64,000 nucleotides of DNA, taken from contig NW_015971556.1 of NCBI RefSeq assembly GCF_000182565.1, positions 124,001 through 188,000 of the forward strand, given 5' to 3'. Source of the stretch: Spizellomyces punctatus DAOM BR117 (taxonomy: Eukaryota; Chytridiomycota; Chytridiomycetes; Spizellomycetales; Spizellomycetaceae). The notes beneath the pieces are model-generated. The model saw only the letters and a program-made list of their open reading frames with translations. It did no database searches and was not told the origin of the DNA. Of the stretch, positions 14,149 through 24,264 are shown in pieces. Position 1 is the first letter of the stretch. Each line of letters opens with the position of its first letter. The translations under genes and the position numbers were made by a program.

Positions 14149-14696
14149 ATGCCAGACGACTGGAATTATCCTTCCCCCGGCGACTGGTTTGAGCCCGCTG
14201 CTATGAAGCGAGTGCATGATGAGATTAACAGCATCGTAGTGGAATTCCGTAAAGGTACCATCTGTTGTTGTTTGCTGTGGGCTATGAAAATGAAATCGTG
14301 TTCTATCGTGGAGGCAAGTCTAATGTATCTCATGTTAATCTAGATGTAACTGGCACGTTTGACCCGACGCGCCGCGAGACTTGGCTTAACAACCGTTCCA
14401 ACAAACGACAATTGTACCATATGTTGATATGTATCGGACAGCTTGTTAAATTTATAGAATGGGACCGTGATTTTTTGAATGATGCTGATAAGCATTGGGC
14501 ACGACGAGATTGGGTAGTTTGGTCGAGATGGTATAGACTAGTGAGAGATGAGATCTGTCATAATCCAGTCAAGGCATTCAGCAGTCCCGACTCAATCCAC
14601 ATGGAACGGCTGGGAACAACGCTCACCTCTGCAATCGAAAGTTGTGTCGAATGTCTACAGGAATTACTCGACCGCTTGAAATGTCTAAAAATATAG
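14149..14696 (+). CDS. Hypothetical protein, unrecognised
   Basis: Two exons (14149-14254, 14344-14696) give 152 residues. I do not recognise it. The protein is helical-looking and rich in Trp, Arg and Asp (WNYPSPGDWFEP, RRDWVVWSRWYRLVRDE) and ends ELLDRLKCLKI. The spliced frame stays open through a good GT-AG intron and has no signal peptide or membrane helix. It starts 190 bp from the divergent peptidase gene. It may be lineage-specific. Because it lies in a gene-poor stretch next to a protease relic, it could also be decaying. Confidence 0.4.
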
Positions 14697-14910
14697 TGTG
14701 ATACTTTCACAATGTAACGTTTCAACAATATTACTTGGATATATGGCCCTCAACCTCGCGCACCCCACGAACTCCAAATTCGGCTGACTCTCATCCAACT
14801 ACCCCGCAAATATCACCGCCGCGGATAACACGTGGAATGTCTGCCAACAAGGACATGTACGTACATTGGTCGCATGGCAATGGTGGAGTCCATACTCAGC
14901 TCACAGATAG

Positions 14911-15170
14911 TGGATCGTTGTGTTCAGCTCTGTATGGGCGGAAACACGAGCCTTGCTGCGCGAAATGTGTACAGACGACGCATTGGCAGTAAGTCCAGGA
15001 ACCTTCTTAGACGCCATATGGAAGAATGTGCCGATAATAAGAGATTGTGCCAAGCTCACCCTTATCCTTCATGCAATACTGGGCGCTTCTTGTGAACTTG
15101 CCAGTTTAGAGGCTACCAGCAGCAAGATGCGCAGGAGTTCATTCGATATCTACTTGATCGGAGAGCGTAG
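14911..15170 (+). pseudogene. Relic of a ubiquitin-specific protease (USP/UCH)
   Basis: Two short blocks fit the middle of a USP catalytic domain. 14911-15027 reads a frame ending SPGTFLDAIWKN. 15105-15170 reads FRGYQQQDAQEFIRYLLDR, the highly conserved motif that follows the substrate-binding region in this family. A GT..AG gap joins them, although the donor (GTGCCG) is weak. The upstream frame is closed by a TAG at the block's edge, there is no Cys box (GN.C) and no His box downstream, and the second block ends in TAG after 22 codons. I therefore read this as a broken fragment. It could alternatively be an exon pair of a gene whose other exons were not recognised. Confidence 0.5.
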
Positions 15171-15263
15171 AGTCCCCTGCCCGCGATACAATGATTTGCA
15201 GTTTAGTTTTCTTTTCGAGCTCTGAAGATTTGGAATACGATAGTATTTGCGCATATGCTCGCT

Positions 15264-15895
15264 TTACAGAGACTGTTCCTTTGGATACCATTTCTCCCAA
15301 CCCCATCCTCTTCCGATCAATTTCCACGAATTTTCATCACCGACAGCCACTCCTGCTCCCAGAGCCTCTAATGCATGCATAACATAGTCCCAAAACTTGT
15401 CCGTCTCATCATTTTCGAACACGTATCGTCCGGGAACACGAAAGAAGACGTCCGGCTCAGGCGTTACCCGTCGTACTTGTATTTCGATCAAAGCATGAGA
15501 TGTCATATTGCTCATATTTTGACTAATGAACTCATCAACTAAAAGAAAATTAATCTCAGTCATTTGGAGCAACGCACAACAATAGTATCCACCTTTCTTG
15601 AACACTCCAAAAGGTGCAGTTGCATCTGCGAATACATAATTCGACACAACAGTAAGTCTTTAGTAAGTATCAAAAAGACCGTACACCATGCATACTGCTC
15701 TGAGGCATCTCTTGGCAGTGGTTTATGTTGTGTAAAAAAAGAACTTGCTGTGGGATAAAAACACGAAGCGAGCCCGGGTGGACGCCATTTGAAAAGAGGA
15801 TGGTCCCCATTAGAGTGGACTAGCGTGATCCCACATGACCAAACGTGTCGATGATTTAACGACCTGCGATGTCCATCCACTTTTCTACATAGCAT
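15264..15895 (-). CDS. Hypothetical protein, unrecognised
   Basis: Exons 15895-15696, 15657-15593 and 15538-15264 give 179 residues; both introns restore one frame. I recognise no family. The C-terminal half reads like a folded domain (SHALIEIQVRRVTPEP, RVPGRYVFENDETDKFWDYV, and a Trp/Gly-rich KLIGRGWGWEKWYP end). The N-terminal 60 residues look less protein-like, so the true start may be further in or the first exon may be wrong. No signal peptide or membrane helix is visible. Its 3' end lies just past the protease relic on the other strand. Confidence 0.35.
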
Positions 15896-16618
15896 ATACT
15901 AGTTGAACATGCTTTAAAAATGTAAGAGAAAACAGGCGGAGTATGCATCAGATAATAATTTCTGTATATGTACTCTGTGATATACCCAGCAAAATGTGTG
16001 AATCTAATGGGTCAAAACATCGGGCATGTCCAATTGAGATTTGGGGCTAGTATACACTACAGTACTGTGTAATGGGGAGTACCCAATTGATGATAATGGT
16101 TGTTTTTTATTTACTGAACGTTTTCCCAGACTAGGATAACCGTCTCCCAAATACTAGCGGGGACGTTGGCATATGCTCAGAGTATTGAGGTTGTGCTGTG
16201 AAAGATAATCCACATCCAGGTTGAAAGTTTGTCTACAAGCCGGTCCATTCCAAGCCATATGTACAGCAATCTTCTTGTAGTAGAGTCACCCATGTCCTGC
16301 GAGAGCTTTGTTAGCAAAAGCATATCCCATGCATCGTGAAGAGAAACACATTCGCGAGTTTTCAACAGGACAGTTCATCTGAGGGTCTGTTCCTCCTTGG
16401 AATAGCCTTCAGTGTGATCGCACTGTCATGTCTTTTGTGCCTAATACAGACGCCCACATGTCATGCAAACCAGCAGTGTGTATCTGCAGGTTGCCATCCA
16501 TCACATGCGTCGTTTCTGGCGCTAAAGGAGTGAAAAATACTCTGTAAGGGGTTTCAAGTAACTGCAAGTCCAAGAACAACAGACAGCTCTATCATTATGT
16601 ACAACCAGCAATCACCTG
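15896..16618. other. Intergenic, nothing convincing
   Basis: The 723 bp contain only short open frames (the longest is 62 codons on the minus strand at 16177-16365) with no recognised domain, repeat or RNA. Confidence 0.5.
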
Positions 16619-17380
16619 CTAGCTAACAATCTTCCAACAAACCCGCCATAAAACAACATAAGAAAACCCTACGACCCAAATGGCCCCTACAAAAGCCGCA
16701 ACAACTGCCAGTAGAACAATTCCACACAGACAAGCCGCACATGCATCGCCTCCACCAGCCATCCCGGCGTCTCTAAACCATAGTGCACCTGGCCCTTGTG
16801 TGCATGGGCAACAAGGTCCACAGCCAGCATCTCCACGTTGAGAGTCGTCATCAGAATCTTCATTCTCAACGTCGTCCTCGCGCTGTATCTTGCCATATAA
16901 AGCCCAATCCCACCACTCGTACTTTAGACACCCTGTCGCAACCATCGTGAAAAGGAAAGCAAGGAACAAGAGACCCATCAAGGAGAAGAGGACAAACCCA
17001 GTCAGGACAACCATAGAATAGGGTGGCCTGCCGTGGTACACGACCCTTCTCAGGAATTGGTAACCGATAAACCCACTAAACGCCAACAAGACCGCCAGAT
17101 GGAGTGTAAACAGCAAAATGGCTGATATCACCGTTTTGGTGTCATTTTTGGGTCGACGGGATTTGATTGTTGTTGTTGTTGGGAGGGGAAGAGTTGTGTA
17201 TGGCGGAGGAGGTTGGGATGGATTACTGGGAGTAGGCGGGGCTGTTGGGGGGTACACATGACTGCCTCCATACGGCGGCGGTGGTAATCCATCACTCACA
17301 AGGGTGGTGGTGGGTGATAATGTGGACGATGAACCTAGCGTAACGATAGGCTCACCAGCAATGTTCACCGATGCTGACAT
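16619..17380 (-). CDS. Small multi-span membrane protein with two PPxY motifs
   Basis: A single exon encodes 253 residues. The first ~75 are Pro/Ser/Thr-rich and hold two PPPPY motifs (DGLPPPPYGG and QPPPPYTTLP). A short basic stretch (KSRRPKND) precedes hydrophobic helices: TVISAILLFTLHLAVLLAFSG, SMVVLTGFVLFSLMGLLFLA and, at the end, GIVLLAVVAAFVGAIWVVGF. Between helices two and three is an acidic stretch (EDDVENEDSDDD) and a Cys cluster (CGPCCPC; CAACLCG). PPxY motifs are the known ligands of WW domains in Rsp5/Nedd4 ubiquitin ligases, so a role as a membrane adaptor for that ligase is a fair guess. I do not recognise the family. The basic residues before helix one suggest a cytosolic N terminus. 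Confidence 0.7.
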   Translation of the reverse strand: MSASVNIAGEPIVTLGSSSTLSPTTTLVSDGLPPPPYGGSHVYPPTAPPTPSNPSQPPPPYTTLPLPTTTTIKSRRPKNDTKTVISAILLFTLHLAVLLAFSGFIGYQFLRRVVYHGRPPYSMVVLTGFVLFSLMGLLFLAFLFTMVATGCLKYEWWDWALYGKIQREDDVENEDSDDDSQRGDAGCGPCCPCTQGPGALWFRDAGMAGGGDACAACLCGIVLLAVVAAFVGAIWVVGFSYVVLWRVCWKIVS

Positions 17381-18176
17381 GAAAAGGGAAACATGGTCAA
17401 GTGCGGCAAGTTCCTTTTATTTAAAAATCAAAAAAAAAAAAAGAAATCGTGGCTGTTCAGTCTAATTAGAAAAGACTGCCGTAGCACGAGAAAAAATGGG
17501 ATACGGTTTTGGGAACACTCCAAAGCATTGCGCAGCAAAAGACAACAAAAACGACGACTTGCAGCAGCAGCAGCAGCAAGCGAACAATCCATCACTCAGT
17601 CCCTGTTTTTTTACTTGTAATCTCTGCATTGTCGTTTCTCGCTCATTGGAACACTAGCACACTATTGAATGGATAAAGAACAACCAGCAATGCTGAGCAC
17701 ACATAAAAAAATAATGCTGTAAACCATCTCTTTTTAAACAAAACCCTCAGGGCTATCAAGACATTTTTGGTCACAACCGTTTTCAGGAAACGAACGATCC
17801 GGACCATTGCTTTTGTGAAATGATAAGGTAGGAATGTCGTAAGTTAAAACGGCAACTTGAGTTATTGCTCCCCCCGTCACGCGACATTCAAAAAGATATT
17901 TATTCTTTTGGCACACTTGTCCATTCTACGCCCTTGCATCCCTTGTTCCCTTGTCCTGCTGATCCTTTAAGCACCCTGTAAGAGACTCAACGCCGCCACG
18001 GTCAGCAAAAGATCCGATTCTGCAAAATAGTATTTTTATATGGAACTTTTTATTATTATCCTACTACTGCTTCATATGAGGTCGTCAAGCAGTTTAATGA
18101 TATGAAATAGTCTTTATTAGATAATGATTCTATATAAGTATCCCTTCCCACTCCATGACTTGTCAAGAAAAAGCCC
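17381..18176. other. Intergenic with a short CAG run
   Basis: The 796 bp hold the promoter of the PPxY gene and the 3' flank of the ABC transporter. There is an A12 run near 17430 and (GCA)6 at 17561-17578. No gene is supported. Confidence 0.5.
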
Positions 18177-21100
18177 TTATCGCTTGGGCTTCCTGAAAAG
18201 ATAGGTGAAGAAGACCGTCACGACAATGTTAAATATCCAATAGCAGATGAAAATGCCCAAATTCCTCCACCGGTTTCCAAAATCCCAATCATACACATCA
18301 ATGTACTGATTGCCGTCTGCAAATTGACAATAGTCGCAAGTAGTGGTACTGTTGGGATTCGCAATGTAGCCGGGTGCACCGATGGAAAAGAACTCTTTTG
18401 TATAGTCGTAACAAGTTGTGTTTGGCGGTGCAGAGAAGCGAATGAAATCTTCGTCCGTGCATTGTACAGGCACGTCATGAAGAACGTTGACCACAAAGCC
18501 TTCCAGGAGATAATGGTATGGATCCAGTGGATACATCCATGCCTTCCAGAACTCGGCGAGCGCTTGTGGGGGGATAAGGACACCACAGAAGAGAATGAGG
18601 AAGGAGAAAANNNNNNNNNNNNNNNNNNNNNNNNNNNNNNNNNNNNNNNNNNNNNNNNNNNNNNNNNNNNNNNNNNNNNNNNNNNNNNNNNNNNNNNNNN
18701 NNNNNNNNNNNNNNATGTTGGCGCAGAAAGCACTGTGGATACAAACCAGTGGTTAGATATTTGTATCAAAAGAAAGATGATTTACGACACACAGATACAT
18801 ACGCAACGGCCTGTCCCAGCGACACAGCGTAGAACAAGTAGAACGTGAGCAGCAAGAAGAAATAGAATCCTCGTTCCGCCGAGGTTCCGAGTCCAGCAGT
18901 CCAGTACGAGACGATGAAACAGAAAGCAGACGTGATGACCAGGTATGGGAGCTCAGTGAGCACAATCGAAATCGCAAACGGTACAAATCCATAAAACTTG
19001 CTAGCGTATTCGCGTCGGAAATAGGCTCTTTGCTGCATGAACTGAGGTTGGGCGAGAATGATAACTGAATTTCCCAAAACGAGCAACTGGAAAATGAAAA
19101 AGATACGGGATGCAAGGTCGGAAGTGGAATTGCCGAGTTGGTAAAACGTAAAACCGTTGAAAAGACCAACGAAAAGGGCGTTGAGGAATCGACCAAAGTT
19201 GTACGTGGTATCACGCCAGAATACAAGGTTCATTCTTTTGTAGACCTGAGCGAGTTGGTAACCCATCGATGTCGAGAATTCACGGGCATTGGGGTCCTTG
19301 GGTTGTGATCCAGCGCCTTTGGAAATGGTGTTGAGTTCCTCAGTGACAGACTTCTTTTCCGGACTGTTCTTCCAGACGTCCGCCCAGTCAATTGCAGATT
19401 TGCCACCAGAGACACCGGCACCGATCACCTGCAGAATGTACTCTGCAGGATTCTCCTCGGTTGAGGCCTTGCGTGCACCGTTGCGCTCAAAGTAATCCAA
19501 CATAACCTTTGAATCCTTTCCAATATCGCCAAAGTATACAGTTTTACCACCGCGAGCCAACAAGAGCAATCGGTCAAAGTGTTCAAACAAGATCGAGGAA
19601 GGTTGATGGATGGTACAAACGAGGGGCATGCCGTGATCCGCGAGTTTCCGAATAAACTTGATGATATTGTAGGAAGACTGGGCGTCGAGACCAGAGGTGG
19701 GTTCATCCAAGAACATGAGTCGGGGTTTACCAACAAGTTCCATTCCAATAGTCAGACGCTTGCGTTCCTCCACAGAAATACCACGACCAGTGTCCAAACT
19801 ACCAATGAGGGCATCACCAAGTTGAGTCATTTCCATCATGTCCAAAACTTTCTCGACGTAGGCGTATTTTTCTTCGATGGGTACCGAGGGGTCTTGACGC
19901 ATCATGGCAGAGAACCGGAGAGCTTCACGCACGGTTTGGTTGGGGTTATGGATATCCATTTGTTCAACATATCCAGTGATACGCTCAAAGTCAATGCCGA
20001 GTTCTTTACCGTCGAGGAAAACCTTTCCGTCAATGCGACCGATAGTCTTACGCTTCGCCAATACATCAAGAAGTGTTGTCTTTCCAGCACCAGAGGATCC
20101 CATGAGGGCGGTCATCTGTCCAGGCTTGATCCAGCCTTCGACGGCGTCCAAGAGCTGTCTTTCGCCGCCCTTTACGGGAACAGTGTAATTGACATCTTGC
20201 CATGTAAATGTAGTATCGCTCGCAAATCCGGTATCGCTCTCCTCTGTTGCAACCTCAGAGACTTTGAGTTCGCTCGTGTCGTTTTGTTTGGGAGCTTTTC
20301 CCTTTTTGTAGACTTGACGCGTGTATCCTCCTTCGATCAAATCAATGTATTCCATGGCAATACAGTTGAGGAGAATGAACAGGAACCAGAAGAGCACGAT
20401 GGCGATAATGCTAATGTTCATTTGACTTTCTTTGTAGCCAAAAGTTTCGCGGACGTAGTCTTCACCTCGGACGAATAGCTCGTTACCAGATTGTCCTTTG
20501 AGCGTGCACGTTCGGTAGAGGTCATTGGTATATGAGGGTCCAAAGGGTACAGCTTCGGTTCCAGTGCACGGGAAGATTAGACCTTTCATTTCGTTAAGGA
20601 GGAGAGCCTTGAAACCGTAGCCCAATGGGTTGATATAGTACAACTAGATAGAAATCAATGGATGGTGAGCTTCCTGCAATCGGCTACCGTCGCATAAAGA
20701 GATAAAGCATACCCAAATGAACCATCCGTGCATCTTATCCGTAGTAATCAAAAATCCGTTATACGACAGGGCCGCAATCAAAATGATGTTTGCAAGTTGT
20801 GATGCGCTGAAATACGATTTGCAGACACTTCCACAAAGCCTAAACACCTCTGTCATGCAGAGACCAGTGACAAAGATTGTAAACACAAACACAAAGAAAG
20901 CGCCAGCGTCCGTTCTGAGTCCTTCTATAAAGTAGGCACAGATCGAAAACGCAAACACTTGCAACAGGGTATTTGGTATATCTGCTACGACGGCGGCGAT
21001 GTGATAGGCGGAGGGGTAGTACATTGCGTAAGATTTGTGCTTGGCGAGAATCCGACGACCACGCATGGCATTGGGAAGTTCAGAGAGAGACTGTATTCAA

Positions 21101-23094
21101 GGTATTATATTAGTACGAGCCATGAATGAAACGTAATGCAGGCCAAGACTCACCATCAGGGCGTTAAACATGAGGGAAGAAAACAAGGCTGCACCACGAA
21201 CGAAAGCACCGTTGGCATTGAGCGGTAGGTTGACATAGATTGTCGCGTAAATAAAGGCTTTGATAATCGTGAGGATAAGCTTGCCGATCAACGAGGCCTT
21301 GTCACCCGTCATGAGTTGTAGCTCACGAGCAACAAGGGCCTTGACTTGCTCATAAAAGTTGTTGGTATAAATGGTAGAGGCACGAGTACCCTTTGTCTTG
21401 GCTTGGAGAACCGTATCGTGGAATTCACGGTACGGTTGTTCCTTCTCAACAAAGGATTCATATTCGGAAATATCCATTTTCAAGCGCCTGTAGTCGTCTG
21501 AATTTTTAAAGTAGGCTTCCATGTCAACGGGATTACTGGGTACTTTGGCCCGGTCAACACCAGGCTGGTACAAGCGCTCGTTGGGGTTGGTGATACCGGT
21601 CAAGAAATCAGGCGTACTCTTCCGAGGCTCACAAGCGTATCCCATTTCCTGGAAGTACTTTTTGGCCCGGTTGACGGGACCAAAGAAGATCATGCGTCCT
21701 TTGTCAAGGACCATGACCTTGTCAAAGAGTTGGTACATGTCCTCGGACGCTTGGTAGAATGAGGCGATGGTTGTCTTGTTAAGAGTGTCACTCATGATCC
21801 GGAGACCACGGGTATAATCCAGAGCCGAAGCAGCGTCCAAGCCACGAGTACTGCAATCCCAGCAGTTGACGGCTGCACGAGCAGTCTAGCAATGGCAGCA
21901 ACCGAGTTAGCAACATGAGCTTCCATTTCAGACGTAAAAAAAAACAAAATACCCACCATGGCTTCTGTAATGGTCATACGCTTTCGCTCACCACCAGACA
22001 ATCCACGAACCCATTCGTTACCCACCAACGTGTTGATTTGCTTTGTGAGACCAAACATGTTGGTGAGCATGTATACAACCTTTTGTCTGAACTCGCGGCG
22101 GGTCAAATCGGGAAGTCGCTTGCCAGGTGTTTTGGTCTTTAGGGCAAAGTGGAGGGTTTCTTTGACAGTGAGAGTAGGAAAGTGGCTGCAATAGGCGACG
22201 ACAAATAAGAAACGTGATGCTTGTTAACAGTTAATGTCAATTCTTGACTTACGTGTCTTCCTCAGCAGTGTAAATGGCCTCTCCTGCAAATCTCCCGAAT
22301 TCGGATGCAGGAACACCACCGTAAGTGATGACACCTTGGATATCCTTGTAGGTTTTGGTATCATTCGCCATAACGCGCAGGAACGAAGAACAGCCGGAAC
22401 CCGGACGTCCAAGAACCAAAAGCATTTCTCCATCCTTGACCACACCGTTGAGTTCGTGTAGGATATCAAAGTCTGTTCCCTTCTGTTCTTTGCGGAACCT
22501 GTTTATTTTTCGATAATCGGTTAATCGGGGAGGAATGATCGGCACGTGTCGCGTTATCTGAATGGTAAATGAGACTTACCAAGAGAGTGGATTCAAGGCT
22601 TTCAAGCCATCAACGATGACGTCTCCCACATTGGAAATGCTGCTGGCATCAGCACCTTCACCAACGACGGTCAAGCCCTTGAAGACGACACCCATTCGCT
22701 TTCTCCCAATACCCTGCTCTGACGCTGCACGAACACTAGACTCTAAAAAGTCTTTCAGGTCAAATTGCTGCCCTTCTTCCACGATTACGTCAGCACCGCC
22801 TTCCAAGTCGGTAAGACCGATTTTCATGTCATCGGCCCCAACTTTGTTCGTCTTGTTCGTCTTGCTGCTTTTCATAGAGGGATCACGGGTAAGGGTTCGT
22901 CGCAATTCCAGCTCTGCACGGTGGAATTCTGACACTCCCTCGTCGACATTGACCTGTTGACCTTGCTGGTCATCATCTTCGATTGGTCGTGCGCCGTCAT
23001 TGACATCACCGAAAGCGTCACGGAGAGTGGGAACACCTCCAGTAGAGACTGCGTCTGCAGCGTTATAGCGAGGAGGACCGCTAACGCTCTCCAT
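18177..23094 (-). CDS. Full-size PDR-type (ABCG) ABC transporter, with assembly gap
   Basis: Seven exons (23094-22580, 22498-22253, 22185-21957, 21885-21154, 21090-20713, 20643-18803, 18732-18177) give 1498 codons, typical for PDR pumps, in the order NBD1-TMD1-NBD2-TMD2. NBD1 has the degenerate Walker [10 protein letters not shown] (Cys for Lys) and the intact signature [14 protein letters not shown]2 has the intact Walker [10 protein letters not shown], Walker [13 protein letters not shown] and the degenerate signature ISVEERKRL. This asymmetry is normal for the fungal PDR/CDR group, which exports drugs and lipids at the plasma membrane. The long acidic N terminus is serine-rich. Exon 7 contains 104 unknown bases (18611-18714), yet the total stays in frame, so the gap size is probably right; about 35 residues of TMD2 are missing. 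Family is certain, substrate unknown. Confidence 0.95.
18611..18714. other. Assembly gap of 104 N
   Basis: Unknown bases lie inside the last exon of the PDR transporter, in its second membrane domain. The flanking exon parts are in the same frame if the gap length is exact. Confidence 0.99.
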
Positions 23095-24264
23095 TTAATA
23101 CAGTGTTTGAGGTCGTATAAGTGTAATGTGTGTATATGAGGAGTAGTGTTTTTCCACTCTGAACGAGGGACAGGTAGAGGACACTAGCAGTGTTCCTACG
23201 AGTCTACCAACTACAAAATGCTAGCCAACGACGTAGACCGAGCACAATAAAAAATAAAAGTCCAATATGAAAATACAGTTGAAACAAAAAACCGGAGGGG
23301 AGCAAGAAGGAGATGTCCCTTTATATAGCTATCGTTTATTAATACAGATTGTGAAATAAAAGCCCGAGACCTTTAGAAAGTCAAAAGTAAGAAAATGGAT
23401 GAAATCCACAACCGAACGATCGGCTAAAATCAAATGGAAGAACGCGCGCAAGTGATGAGGTAATCAACTTTTGAACACTCGGCAGATTTCGCACGCCTTG
23501 CTTTTGTTATCCGCCATTTGTTGGTGAAAAGCCCAACTACAAGATCACAATAGCAACAAACTGCAAAGCATGCAAAAAAAAGATTTCTTTTATCGACAGC
23601 TAAACACAATTTGAAAGTCATATCTCTACCAATGGCACAACTATACTAGTGTGTGTGTGTATGTGTATGTGTGTGTGGCGGTTGCCCCCCAGCTGTAGGT
23701 CATTAATGACATGCTCCGGTCCAACGCTCGTGTTCTTGAATGCATATCCATAAAGCATTGTATTTGGCCGGAGAGACACCCCACCCTTCAAGTTCCAACA
23801 GAACATTCGTCCCTAAAGTCCAAGGGAACTGTCGCGCACGCCTTTAAGGATCAAGTGGCGTTGCAGGGTAGCAAATCACGTGGACAAGTGTGCAAAAATC
23901 CTTCCGTCGGCTGGTGAGCTTTTTGAAGAGCTTTTTGATATGGGCGCAGTACGAAGAAAGAAACCAAGACTCCAAAAACCGCTTTTTGCTTTTGCAACTT
24001 GGCGGCAGTTTTTCTTTTGGCTGTCAACCCTTTTTACGGGGGGATTTGCAACAATCAACAAGACTTAACGAATCACAACAACGTGGCGAACAAAAGCTTT
24101 TTGCGTATGGAACGGCCAACGCTAAATGGGTATCTTTTGCAAAACGAAAAACATGCAAATCCGCCGTTGACCATCGTTATACAGCAAAAGTAGTATGGCA
24201 AAAGGTTAAAAAAAGAGGTCTACAGTTATCCAACAGCACCTAAAAAAAAATGCCACGCCTCGCA
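23095..24264. promoter_or_regulatory. Long upstream region of PDR pump with GT microsatellite
   Basis: The 1170 bp lie between the PDR start and the kinase 3' end. An imperfect (GT)n tract occupies about 23649-23677. Drug-pump promoters are often long, but I could not recognise a specific PDRE-like element. AT-rich open frames near 23890-24243 have no domain content. Confidence 0.5.

Noticed and set aside
19579-20478. 299-codon open frame on the plus strand
   Set aside because: It lies antisense to the conserved NBD2 region of the PDR transporter, which explains every part of this DNA.
23890-24243. 117-codon plus-strand frame upstream of the PDR gene
   Set aside because: AT-rich, overlapping frames in all phases, no domain; likely promoter DNA.
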